A stretch of DNA of 64,000 nucleotides from positions 124,001-188,000 of the forward strand of contig WHVA01000004.1 of the NCBI GenBank assembly GCA_015179125.1, given 5' to 3'. Each line of letters opens with the position of its first letter. The stretch's first letter is position 1. This document shows, piece by piece, positions 52,099-62,889 of this stretch. Under the pieces are notes generated by a model. It searched no databases. It had not been told where the DNA came from and worked only from the letters and a program-made list of their open reading frames with translations. Source of the stretch: Gautieria morchelliformis. Its lineage: Eukaryota > Basidiomycota > Agaricomycetes > Gomphales > Gomphaceae. The position numbers and the translations under genes were made by a program.

Positions 52099-53896
52099 AT
52101 GTCTCACGAAGACCCCTGGGCTGAAATACAGGAGTTATCAGACTCGTACGTACTTACCACATTGAGTGAGATGCAGAAGAACTTACTTGAACTAGCTTTG
52201 CGCTCAACTATACCATGGTCGCAGCGCTTGGTATGCGTACGTATCCCCTATCTAATTTCACGATATCCATAGCTTGTTATACAGCACTGCTCATCTACGA
52301 CACTCTTCTCACACTGCCATCGGACATCAAGCACATTTGGTGCAAGACCGTCAAAATTGGCACCATTCTCTATTTATTCTCTCGTTACCTGACTATGGTT
52401 TTGCTTCTTTGTGAATTATATGGTAGTTTCTCTAATCTGTCCCTTGAGGTATATTATGACAATGCTCTCATGTATAACACCCTTACTGATTGAAATGAGC
52501 ATCTAGTATGACTTGCATTGTTTATGAAGAAGCAACGTAGAAACTCATATGTTTGAAGGAAATGTAATAGTCTAATTCACCTGGGTGGTGCTTTACAGGT
52601 TCCTTCTGTGATTGGTGTACAGGGTGAGTGATTGTACCCATATATTTCTCAGGCAGAAGTATTACTGCATTGGATTATCTAGGCCTTCTGCTAGCTCGCA
52701 CATATGCTGTTTCCCTTCAGAATCAAAGAGTTTTGGGTATTCTTGGGTTGCTTATGCTTGGTGCTATTATCACTGTAGTGGTATGTCCCTGTGCAGACTT
52801 TGTATGAATAGCATAAATTCATTTCACTGCATGTAGTATGAGTCTGTTTTGGACAACTGCAATCCCACTAGCTCACAATTGAATACAATAACCTTGTCAG
52901 TACTGACTAGGACTTTCTGCCTAGATTAACACTAACAAATTCATCAGGTGTAAGATCTAGGGGTCTGTATTTGCCTGATTTGTCTCTGAATACCTTTGAC
53001 AGTGGCTACCATCATTAATGTTGCTCTAATCCTTTGTGACACTGGAGTTGTGATAGTAACCATTCTGAGCTCAATTCAAACCCTGAGGCTTTGGCGGAAA
53101 GGTGAGATTTGGGCTAAGAGATCTCTCATTAGTCTAGTGATTTACCAAGGTGAGCATGCAACATATTGCTTATATATATGAACATATCACTAATCTACAG
53201 ATAAGGCTTTGTCAGATATGGGTATAGAACATTATTCCTATGATATTGCATATGTTGATTCATATTTAGATTTGTGCTTACAATTACTTTGGCTAATGCT
53301 GTCACAACTGAGGTATTGTTACTTATCAAGACATTGAGCTTTGAGGGCTTACTCAGTCTTCTTTTACATTTCAGGTATTCAGGGTATGTGAGACATTGAT
53401 CATGATAAAAGAATGGCTAACTTCAGCTGCTTCATGGCATAAAGCCAAGCCTTCAACCCATCTTAGGCTACCTTCAGAACAGGTACTTCGCACCAATTTA
53501 AGAAGAAAGACCTGATTGTACTAACAGTGCACATACAGCTTGTCAACAATTATCATCTGCCGCTTTCACCTAACTCTCAAAGAGAGACACAGTCAACTTA
53601 ACAGCCCCTCATTACCCTCTCTTTCATTCTCCAGCTTCCAAGCAGCCAGACAAAGTGTTCATAATGCTATAGTGGCTGAATTTGGGAACCCTCACTTGAG
53701 TCGGGAGGATTTTAATGCTGAGAATTTAGAGGACAATGTGGCTGATCAGGAAGACCAGGAGTCACCTGAAGAGGCTGGGTCAGCTGGGATAGAGTTGGAT
53801 GAGTTTCCTTGCACAACTGGAGGTCCTGGAGATGTAGAAATGGCTGGGAAGATTGCCTCGGGTGAGCAGTTACTGACTCTTTCAGGCACTGGTTAA
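52099..53896 (+). CDS. DUF6533-type membrane protein gene, paralogue C, multi-exon
   Basis: Same gene as in copies A and B. First ATG exon MSHEDPWAEIQELSDSYVLT at 52099. Here a donor GTATCC near 52241 and the acceptor CATAG at 52272 give an in-frame join into CYTALLIYDTLLTLPSDIKH. Then LYLFSRYLTMVLLL, LLLARTYAVSLQNQRVLGIL (52684-52770), VATIINVALILCDTGVVIVT with LRLWRKGEIWAKRSLISLVI (53003-53150), a segment near 53270-53380, and the last exon with RQSVHNAIVAEFGNPHLSRE and an acidic end at 53896. Of the three it shows the most complete set of splice signals. Confidence 0.6.
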
Positions 53897-54105
53897 TGGT
53901 TCAGTAGGATCTGGAAGAATGGCAGAGGCTTAATGACAACATCCAAGCTAATGCATCATAGCCATGATTCCAATACAGACCCACTAGCAGAGCAACATGC
54001 AGCAACTTATGGGGCTATCTGCTCACTCTGGCCAACCCATACCATCAAAAACCAGTAGATACATATATATTCTGTGACATTTCAAATTTGACTTTCTTCA
54101 TAGTT

Positions 54106-55975
54106 TATTTCAATTGTGGTGGCCTTGGGCGCCTTGCGTGTTTGTGATTGGTTTAGGTATAACAGCCGGCATCGTGCCAGACGCCTGCCTGCCAAAAAGA
54201 GAGTGCATAGACAGTCCGTGGAATGACAAGTACGCTAAGTGGAAGTCCAAGGAATACATGTACTCTAGAGAAAATCCACGGCAGGATCAGGGGCCTGGCA
54301 GCTCATGGCAATAAAAAACCCTGCAGGAACGCCATGAACCCATGACCCCCTCGATCAACCTGTCAGACGCAAGTATGCAAGACCCTATTGTGATGCTCAT
54401 GAGTATCAGAAATTTTTGGCCTGGATGGAGCCCGACACCACATTAAATTGAGAGTGCGACGTAGCCGATCATGATGGACACTGATATTCCCGTCGCACAC
54501 ATAGCATGGCGTATATTTATACTCCATGCGAGCGCCGTAAAGTCTGGATGCGCACGAGTATACGCAGATGTGCCAAAAGCTCCTAAACTCACCATGCTTT
54601 ACTCTAAATTTCGAGTGACCGATAAGTATCCTTTTACCCTCATATTATTACTTTCTGGGAATGAGCCAAATAGGGATGTGGATAAATTCAATCTAACACT
54701 GAGCAGTTCGAGTATGGAAAATAGATTAATTAGGATGGAATAAAATAGAGGGCCTGACATTTCTCCTTCTGATATGCTGCAACAGCTTTGAGACAGAGTG
54801 ACCTAGAATATTGGCTCCTGTGAAATGTTCTACAGATATCATGAACAAGCTAGATTACCTGAACCTCCAAGAACCCACCGCCCATATGACTTATTCCGTC
54901 ATCGTCGCATCACCCGTTCGCAGCCGCGAGATAAGACTGTGTATTGACAGGAAATGAAGTCAACTATGAGTTGCACCACCACATATGCCCCACTCACATC
55001 TCTCTCTGTCCGAAATTCGAGGTATTCCAGCACAACTGCCACCCAAAACCCGGGATCAACAGCCAGCTGGCGCTCAATTTCCTGGATTTCCCACCTGGGG
55101 CGAGGAGGGCGTGAGTGTAAATGACGCCATCGATTGAATAGGAAGTGAGGGTGTGACGTAAGCTAACGCGCGAGAAAAGAAAGTGAACGGGGCTGGAGAA
55201 GTGGATGTCGGAAGGGGTAAGGAAGGGTAGAAGATGAAATGTGTGACAGTGGTGGGATTCTGGGGCGTGATTGCGTGTAGTTTTGCTTGTTTTGCTTTGA
55301 TTTCATGAGGTGATGGTACAGAGAGGGTCTGAGAGGAAGACGGTGATGGTGCAACAGGTGATGTAGGCAAGTAGGAGTGCGTGTTAACGTTGATGTGCGC
55401 TTTGCCTGGTGACGCTTTCTCCGGTGTAGGCCGAGAAGTGCATACTGAAAACGCGAGTGTTCCATAGAGATGCTCAGGTGCCCTAATGGTCAATATACTC
55501 CCCACGGCCACCGAATCTGGGCTGGCTTTGGGGTTGGTGGAATGAGAGGAATGAATGTGCCTGGAGGGAAGGCTGGTGATCGGACTCGAAGATACCAGCA
55601 ACATTTAGGACAGTGGATAGACCACCACAGGGAGCTTGTTGCACTGTCCTGGGTTGGCCATGAAAGTGAGAAGATTACCACAGTGTATAACCTACCACCA
55701 CGCTCTCAACAATCTTGTCCTGTGTCATGACTCTTTCCTATATAAAAATGACATATCAATATGATACAAGGATATAATAAGTGGAGCACATACATACCTT
55801 AAACCACAGAACATTATCTGTTCCCTCTCTAGGACATTCATGTTGCGTGTCAAGTCACGTGCCGCAGTCTATTAGCTAATCAGTCTGAGTTCGAAGGAGG
55901 GGAATCTCATACGTTCCTCCTTCGAACTCAGGCTCTGCGCTAACAGGTTATGGGCCCCGCACCCTAGTTGAAGGA
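54106..55975. other. Region without recognised genes
   Basis: Several short to medium open frames occur: a plus-strand frame at 54114-54314 with VPDACLPKRECIDSPWNDKY, a plus-strand frame at 54471-54743, and a Ser/Pro/Thr-rich minus-strand frame of 176 codons at 55604-55074. None shows a domain that I know. At 55896-55930 the sequence GAGTTCGAAGGAGG is followed by its inverse CCTCCTTCGAACTC, a 14-bp inverted repeat spaced by about 20 bases. The part after 54106 is where similarity to repeat copies A and B ends. Confidence 0.3.
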
Positions 55976-55980
55976 AGAGA

Positions 55981-56530
55981 ACACATAAAATCCATCCATC
56001 ATGTCAGACTCGGAGATCAAAGGCCTCACGAGAAGCGTAAAGCTCACGAGCACGAACTACAACACATGGAGTGTCACGATGCAGGGCAAGCTGATGACAA
56101 TCAATGCATGGTGAATTGTCATTGAAGATTCGAAAAAACCTACCGACACGAGAGAGACAGAAAAGTGGTTGCTGAAAAGGGAAGAAGCAGCCGGCATCCT
56201 GTTGAGGTCGCTTTCTCACACGCAATACATCCACATCGAGGGAGCAATGGATGATCCCATCAAGATGTAGAAGAGGCTGAGAACGGCTCACCGATCCCAA
56301 GTCACAACCACTCAATTCCACGCAATGCAAAAGCTACTGAGCATACGAAAGGAAGATAGCGAGTCCCTTACAGACTATGTCACTCGCACAAACTCAGCCA
56401 CGAATGATCTCATAGCGTTAGCTCCCAGCACACTCACCGCCCAAAATGTCATCGATGAAATTGGAATACACACAGCCATCACAGGACTTGACCAAACAGA
56501 GTATGGCGCCTTTACCCCATCCCTACTGCT
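55981..56530 (+). pseudogene. Copia gag fragment (UBN2-type)
   Basis: Plus strand from MSDSEIKGLTRSVKLTSTNY, NTWSVTMQGKLMTINAW with a TGA, EKWLLKREEAAGILLRSLSH, a TAG after MDDPIKM, then AHRSQVTTTQFHAMQKLLSI, ESLTDYVTRTNSATNDLIAL and HTAITGLDQTEYGAF. This is the classic Copia gag fold, cut off by the tail of LINE copy 3 at 56531. Two stops make it dead. Confidence 0.75.
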
Positions 56531-59500
56531 GATTTTTTTTTTTTTTTTTTTCCAATTTTACGTGTTTTGGGGCAGCGCCCTATGTAAGACGGTATTTACA
56601 GTTTCTTCCTTGCGTTTGGCCCGCCTCTCCTTTAGACCTCTATGCTCTGCGTATGCTCAAGAGGCATTGCCTCAAGCGTGTCCATGCCTTCGTGGGCGAG
56701 GTGTGTGTTCAGCGCCTTCTCTCCCTGCGCTGTCGTCCGTCTGCTCTTCCTCGTGTGTCCTCTTTCGCCGGTGATAGGGCTACATTTCCGTATTGATCTT
56801 TGAACCTTTTCGTGTCCTGTATATATCCAAATAGATGTTCTAGCGCCTTGTGCCCGCCTAGCAGTGTTTTTAGGGACCTCGCTCCCCGTTTCAGCTTTCT
56901 CTCCAGCTTTTGCCTCTGCTCCTTGTATGCCCGGCACTGAAACAGGTAGTGCTGTACCGTCTCCTGCACGCTCCCGCACGCCTGGCAGAAGGGCGACTCC
57001 GCTTTTCCTATCTTGTGCAAGTACTTGTTTAACGGTCTATGTCCCGTCCTTAGCTGTACGAGTAGGCTGGCCTGCTTGCGCGGCATGTTCTTCGTGATTT
57101 TCGCGAAGGCTGCTGACGGCATGGTGGGGTCAATCTCGTGCGCTCGCATAGCTCTAGGTGACTTAGCAAAGATTTCCCTGGCTCTCTGCTTCAGACTTGT
57201 GCCGTGTCTCTGGACCTCTGCTGTTCTGCTCGTTGGCATCGTTCCCCGGCACTCGATTGGTATGTCCCTCTCCTCGCTGGTCTCTCCGCTCGCCGCCTTC
57301 TTCGCCTCCTCATCCGCCCTCTCGTTCCCTGCTACCCCTTCGTGCCCCGGTACCCATCTCATAGTGATTTTGGCTCCCGGCTGTTGTTGCACTACGCCCT
57401 GAATTTGTCTATGGACAGCGTTGATGAGATATTGACCGGGAATTGCGTGCTCTTTTCTCGTTGTCTGTATAGCCACTTGGTTGTCCAGGGCAATGGTGTA
57501 TCTGCCTCCGTGTTCCATGTTGAGCATCTTCGCCCCTATGGCTGTGCCCGCTAGTTCCGCTTCGAAGACGGTGTGCTCATGTTCTGGGCCCATGTACAGC
57601 CTTGTCGTCTTGCATTCCCTCCCGTTCTTGTACATCACCGCTGCAGCCCCTACTCCGCCCTCTATGCAGGATCTGTCCATGTATACTACCACTTCTGCTT
57701 CGTCAGCATCTATCTCCTCCTTCGCCTTCTCTTTGGACGGTGGGATCCTTGCGTTGAATGCCGGGGCCCACTTGGGCCCGAGCACCACCGTATGGATCTT
57801 CTCCATTGTGTCTGGATTCAGCTCGAAGGCGTGCATCATCTCGTGTAACGGCGATCTGTGGCGTTTGACGTACCTCCTAGCCGCTCTCCTCACTCTCTCT
57901 GCTAGTGGGTGACCCTGGGGCAGGCACGCTAGCCGTACTGCCACCCTGTGCACTATCTTGGTCACTAGCAGCGGGAACGGTAGGAGGTCGGCGTGGGCGT
58001 CGAGCGTGTCTGTGGCCGTGGTTCTCAGCGCTCCTGTGATGTCTATCGCGACCTGTCTCTGGATTCTGGCTAACTTGTTTATGTAGCCCTTTGTTCCTTT
58101 GGTCCTGTTCGATTCTGGCGTGAGGAAGACATCAGCGGCGTATAACATCCTCGGGATTGCGACAGTTAGGTAGTAAGTCCGCATGTGCTTAGCTATTATC
58201 CCCTTCGACGGTTTTGTCAATCTTCTGTACTGCCCCACGTATGCTTCCCCTTTCTTCAGAGCGTAGTTGACGTGTTCCTTGAACCTCAACTCCTGATCCA
58301 TTATCACCCCTAGGAATTTGTGAGCCACCGTGGGCCGCACCACATGAGTTCCTTTTTTATTGTCGGCCTTGTTGTCGGCTTGGTTTTCCTTGGTCTCGCC
58401 GGGTCTTTCTCTCTTCTCCTGGTGAGACCCATCAGCCCGAACTTCTCTACCGCGAATTGACATTGATGTTGTTCCGCCCAGTCGTACGCTCCTCTCCATC
58501 ATTTCCGTCAGCTTTCTGAATGCCTCAGGTAAGTCCTTCCCCTCCGCTGTTAGGGTCGTGTCATCCGCGAAGCCCACGCAGCCTTCTCCCCTGCTACTCT
58601 GCGCGATGTCGATGAGGTCCGCGTTGTAGAATTGGTACGCGACTGCTGACAGGGGGCAGCCCTGGTCCATTCCCCGCCCTATGGGCCTGGTCGCTGAGGT
58701 GTGGTCATCTAAGCTGACGACTGTTAGCCTATTTTGGACTTTCCTGTGTATCCAGTCTGTGTACTCGCGCGGTATTCCTCTCCTGCGCATGTTGTGGGTC
58801 AGTCTCTTCAGCACGATACTAGGAAAAGCCCCCTTTATATCTAGGTATAGTACCCCTAGTACCCTTCCTCTCCTCCAGGCGTCCTTCGCTTGTCCTACTA
58901 CATGGTGAATGGCATCTGTAGTCGTCCTTCCCGGTCTGCACCCGAAGTGGTTGTCAGGTAGCAGCCGGTGCTTCTCTGCCATTTTCACTATGTCCTCTGC
59001 GACGCACACTGATAGTACTTTTCCTATGGTGTCGAGCAAGGCTATCGGCCTGTAGGTGCCTGGGACCGTGTAATCGGGTTTCCCCGGTTTGCGCAGGACC
59101 TTGGTGATAGAATCTCTCCATTCGGGTGGGTACACCTCGAGGTCGAACGTTGCTCAAAAAAGAGGGCCTATGTAGGGTAGGATGACATTAATGCACTGTT
59201 TTATGAGTTCATTAGGGATACCGTTATCTCTGGGCGCCTTGAAACGATTGAGCCTGTCTACTGCTCTTCGTATCTGCCCGTCGGTTACTGGCTGGTATTC
59301 GAACACCGGTGGCGGGTAGTCGAAGTCCTCTGGGATTTGTTCCGTTCCTTCTATTGTCTTTGGGAAGAACACGTCGAAGAGCATGTTCTCTTTTTGTTCG
59401 TTTGATTCCGCCACCTGTTTTGTGCCGTTGTCCTTTTGTATTACCAACGTCGGTGCTCTCGCCATCCCCCCGTCCGATGCTCCCGCCGAGGCGTACCTGT

Positions 59501-60117
59501 GCGCTGTCCACACCATCTTGTGATTGATGCTTGCGAGGAACTCGGCCCAGTGCTCTTTTTTTGAGTGTTCTATTGCTCCAGCATAGCTGTTCCTGGCGCA
59601 TCTGTACTCTTCATGTGTGGGGTGCGTCGGGTCGTTTCTCTTTGCGTAAGCCCTTTTCCCAAGCGCCTCGTCTCGTTCCTCTTCTGAGTCAGTTGGAGCG
59701 ACCACCAGCGCTTTACGTACAGCGAGGGTTTGCTCATCGGCACTAGCTCTTCCGTGGTGTCCTGGATGGCTGTGATGAGCGCCTCTAGGTGGGTATGGAA
59801 CTGTCGTTGGTCCTTCGGGGTTGGGTCTTCTATGACTTGTTCCAACCTCGTTCCTAACGCCTTGTTGTATGCTTTCCAATCCACCTGCCTGTAGTTACGT
59901 TTTGGTCTGTGCATGGCGGTCTCGACTGTGAGGTCTATCTTCTTGTCTATGGGATAGTGGTCGGTTTTTGGTGGGCGCTCCTCCGGCACTGTCATGCAAA
60001 TGATCAGTCTCTCTGCTAGCGAAGGTGAGGCGAATACGTTATCTGTTCGAGTATGGTTTCCCGTTGCCATCGCTTTCAGGGTCGGCACTCCTTTGGGCAG
60101 TGTCATCTGCATCCCCT

Positions 60118-60121
<4 letters not shown>
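56531..60121 (-). mobile_element. LINE copy 3, 5'-truncated, tail in Copia gag
   Basis: Minus strand. Tail seen as 19 T at 56533-56551, then a 3' UTR with TTTTGGGGCAGCGCCCTATG, like the other copies. Protein homology starts at MQMTLPKGVPTLKAMATGN (60112), in the middle of the endonuclease, and the preceding bases GAGCAGGGG still fit the family. Directly there the tail of LINE copy 4 begins, so the two are head to tail without spacer. Confidence 0.85.
56709..60112 (-). pseudogene. LINE copy 3 ORF2: endonuclease end, RT, RNase H
   Basis: From 60112 the frame runs to about 59655, where a frameshift leads to the frame of 59154; an in-frame TGA at 59156-59154 stands where copy 4 has an Arg codon (PLF-stop-ATFD against PLFRATFD). 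From 59153 to 56709 the frame is open: RT with GCRPGRTTTDAI, LDIKGAFPS, GFADDTT; RNase H with YMDRSC, FEAELA, LDNQVA, RADEEAK; C-terminal CQACGSVQETVQHYLFQC. Between about 58505 and 58360 the codons are read in a shifted frame that returns later. Basic C-terminal tail. Confidence 0.85.
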
Positions 60122-60148
<27 letters not shown>

Positions 60149-60307
60149 CCCAGTTTACGTCTTTTGGGGCGGCGCCCTATGTAAGACGGTATATACATGT
60201 TCTTGCTCGTGTTCTTTCCTTCTCTCCTTTGGATCTCTTTCTCTGCTTATGCTCAAGGGGCGTGGCCCCGAGCGAGTCCGTGCCTTTGTGGGCGAGGTGT
60301 GCGGCTA

Positions 60308-62866
60308 TCATCTCCTCTCTTCGCGCCGCCTTCTATTTCCCCTTTTCTTTTTGTCTTCCTTCTGTTGCGGGAGAGAGACATCTCCATACTGTTTCTCGAA
60401 CCTCTTCGTGTCTTGTATGTACCCGAATAGATATTGCATGGCCTTGTGTCCTCCTAACAGTGTCCTTATTGATTTTGCGCCCCTTCCCAGTTTCCTCCGT
60501 ATCCTCTTCCTCTGCTCGCTGTATGCCGGACACTGGAATATGAAGTGTTGTACTGTCTCGAGTGCGTTCCTGCACGCTGGGCACATGGGCGACCCTGCTC
60601 TTCCTAGTTTGTATAGGTATTTGTTCAACGGCACATGTCCCGTCCTCAGCTGCACAAGCAGGCTGGCCTGTTTGCGCGGCATGCTCTTTGTGATCTTCGT
60701 GAATGCTGTCGACGGCATGGTGGGGTCAATCTCGTGCGCGCGCATAGCTCTGGGGGACTTAGCGAAGTTTTCCCTCGCTTTCTGCTTCAACTGTGCGTCA
60801 TGTCTCTGGATTTCAGCCGCCCTGCTCACAGGCAGTGTTCCCCGGCACTCGGTTGGTATGTCCCTCTCCTCGCTGGTCTCGCCGTTCGCCGCTTTCTTCG
60901 CTTCCTCGTCCGCCCTCTCGTTTCCTTTTATTCCTTCATGGCCCGGTACCCATCTCATAGTCACCTTAACTCCCTCCTGCTGCTGGACCACGCCCTGAAT
61001 CTGCCTGTGTACCGCATTGACGAGGTATTGGCCGGGGATGGCTCGTTCTGTCCTAGTTGTCTGGATAGCCGCCTGGCTGTCTAGGGCTATCGTGTATCTC
61101 TCGCCCCTCTCTGCATTCAGCATTTTGGCTCCAATCGCTACGGCCGCCAATTCGGCCTCGAACACGGTGTGCTCGCTTTGCGGTCCCATGTGTAGCCTCG
61201 CCGTTCTGCATTCTATCCCATTCCTGTACAAAACTGCTGCCGCCCCTACGCCATCTTCCATGCTCGAGCCGTCTGTGTATACTACTACGTCCGCTCCGTC
61301 CGCATTTATTTCCTCTATGGCCTTTTCTTTGGTGGACAGGATCCTCGTGCTGAACGACGGCTTCCATTTGGGCCCGAGTACCACCGTATGTATTTTCTCC
61401 ATCGTGTCCGGGTTTAGCTCGAAGGCGTGCATCATCTTGTGGAGGGGGGATCTGTGGCGTTTGACGTACCTCTTCGCTGCTCTTCTAGTTCTTCCTGCTA
61501 GCGGGTGGGTTTGGGGTAGGCTCGCCAGACGCACAGCTGCTCTGTGTACTATTTTGGTGACCATTAGCGAGAATGGGAGGAGGTTGGCATGTGCGTCAAG
61601 AGTGTCGGTTGCCGTGGTTCTAAGTGCGCCCGTGATGCCTAGCGCGACCTGTCTTTGAATTCTTCCTAACTTGTTCATGAATCCCTTCATGCCCTTGGCT
61701 CTGTCTGTTGCTGGGGTGAGGAAGACGTCAGCAGCGTACAGTATTCTTGGTATCGCGACCGTCAGGTAGTAGTTTCTCATGTACTTAGCTACTATTCCCC
61801 TTGACGGTCTCGCCAGTCTCTTGTACTGTCCTATGTATGCCTCCCCCTTCTTCAACGCGTAATTGACATGTTCCTTAAATCTCAGTTCCTGGTCCATGAT
61901 AACCCCCAGGAACTTGTGCGTCGCTGCGGGCCAAATCACATGCTGTCCCACCTTTATCGACGGTCTCTTTGCTGGTTTCGTTTTCCTCGGCTTCGATGGG
62001 TCTTTCTCTCTCCGTCTGGTAAGTCCCATCAGTCCGAATTTGTCTACCGCGAACTGGCAGTGGTGATTCCTGGCCCAGCTGTACGCCCCCCCCGGCCTGA
62101 CCATTATGTCTCTCAGCTTATTGAACGCTTCTTCCAAATCTTTCCCTTCTGCTATCATGGTAGTGTCGTCAACGAATCCCACGCATCCCTCTCCTCTCGT
62201 CTCTTGAGCGGTTTCGATCAGGTCCCCGTTGTAGAATTGGTAGGCGATTGCGGACAGGGGGCATCCCTGGTCCATTCCTCGTCCTATGGGTCTGGTTGCT
62301 GATCTGTAGTCGTCTAGGCTGACGGAGGTGAGCCTGTTTCGGACTTTTCTATCTATCCAGTCCGTGTACTCGCGTGGTATCCCTCTCCTGCGCATGTTGT
62401 GGGTCAATCTTTCTAGTACAATGCTGGGGAAGGCCCCCTTGATGTCCAGATATAGCACTCCCAGCACTCTCCCTCTCCTCCACGCGTCCTTCGCTCGTCC
62501 TATCACGTAGTGTATGGCGTCCGTGGTCGTTCGTCCTGGTCTACAGCCGAAGTGGTTGTCGGGTAGCAGTCGCTGTTTCTCTGACATCATGACCAGATCC
62601 TCTGCCACGCATGCCGATAGTATTTTGCCTATCGTATCGAGCAAGGCTATGGGCCGGTACGCCCCTGGGATCGTATAGTCAGCCTTCCCTGGTTTCCGTA
62701 GCACCTTCGTGATGGAATCCCTCCACTCTGCCGGGTACACTTGTAAGTCGAAGGTGGCGCGGAAAAGGGGTCCTATATAGGGTAGGAGGATGTCAATGCA
62801 CTGTTTTATCATCTCGTTTGGAATACCGTTTTCTCCTGGAGCTTTAAACCGATTGAGCCTGTTCAC
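60308..62866 (-). CDS. LINE copy 4 ORF2: RT and RNase H, open frame of 852 codons
   Basis: Continuous reading from FKAPGENGIPNEMI through YRPIALLDTIGK, HFGCRPGRTTTDAI, LDIKGAFPSIVLERL, GMDQGCPLSAIAYQFYN and the catalytic CVGFVDDTT (residues about 235-243), RT thumb with FLGVIMDQELRFKEHV, RNase H with all four acids (YTDGSS, FEAELA, LDSQAA, RADEEAK at about 545-690) and the C-terminal CPACRNALETVQHFIFQC, C-x2-C-x8-H-x4-C, then a Lys/Arg-rich end. The upstream part is joined only through a frameshift at the G/C run 62913-62923, so the start at 62866 is not a natural one. Confidence 0.85.
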   Translation of the reverse strand: MNRLNRFKAPGENGIPNEMIKQCIDILLPYIGPLFRATFDLQVYPAEWRDSITKVLRKPGKADYTIPGAYRPIALLDTIGKILSACVAEDLVMMSEKQRLLPDNHFGCRPGRTTTDAIHYVIGRAKDAWRRGRVLGVLYLDIKGAFPSIVLERLTHNMRRRGIPREYTDWIDRKVRNRLTSVSLDDYRSATRPIGRGMDQGCPLSAIAYQFYNGDLIETAQETRGEGCVGFVDDTTMIAEGKDLEEAFNKLRDIMVRPGGAYSWARNHHCQFAVDKFGLMGLTRRREKDPSKPRKTKPAKRPSIKVGQHVIWPAATHKFLGVIMDQELRFKEHVNYALKKGEAYIGQYKRLARPSRGIVAKYMRNYYLTVAIPRILYAADVFLTPATDRAKGMKGFMNKLGRIQRQVALGITGALRTTATDTLDAHANLLPFSLMVTKIVHRAAVRLASLPQTHPLAGRTRRAAKRYVKRHRSPLHKMMHAFELNPDTMEKIHTVVLGPKWKPSFSTRILSTKEKAIEEINADGADVVVYTDGSSMEDGVGAAAVLYRNGIECRTARLHMGPQSEHTVFEAELAAVAIGAKMLNAERGERYTIALDSQAAIQTTRTERAIPGQYLVNAVHRQIQGVVQQQEGVKVTMRWVPGHEGIKGNERADEEAKKAANGETSEERDIPTECRGTLPVSRAAEIQRHDAQLKQKARENFAKSPRAMRAHEIDPTMPSTAFTKITKSMPRKQASLLVQLRTGHVPLNKYLYKLGRAGSPMCPACRNALETVQHFIFQCPAYSEQRKRIRRKLGRGAKSIRTLLGGHKAMQYLFGYIQDTKRFEKQYGDVSLPQQKEDKKKRGNRRRREERR

Positions 62867-62889
62867 TGCTTTCCGTATTTGCTCGTCGG

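Larger units (their letters stand above)
49000..54105 (+). repeat. Segmental repeat copy C
   Basis: GC-rich half from about 49000 (CGACTTGTACACGATCC) to 50565, DUF6533 half from GTAAGAGACACGAGGG to about 54105. The first ~800 bases of the repeat are missing compared with A and B. An AT-rich piece is inserted at 49508-49577. Region 50880-52090 has no gene that I can name. Confidence 0.8.

Noticed and set aside
54114..54314. Small protein with VPDACLPKREC
   Set aside because: No family recognised, no sister copy and no splice or promoter evidence; only noted in the region entry.
55896..55930. 14-bp inverted repeat as a terminator or transposon end
   Set aside because: Isolated hairpin with no element or gene next to it; no basis for a functional call.
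59994..60998. Plus-strand open frame of 334 codons with Phe-rich run
   Set aside because: Runs over the T-tract and antisense of LINE ORF2; the Phe run is the poly(A) tail of LINE copy 4 read backwards.
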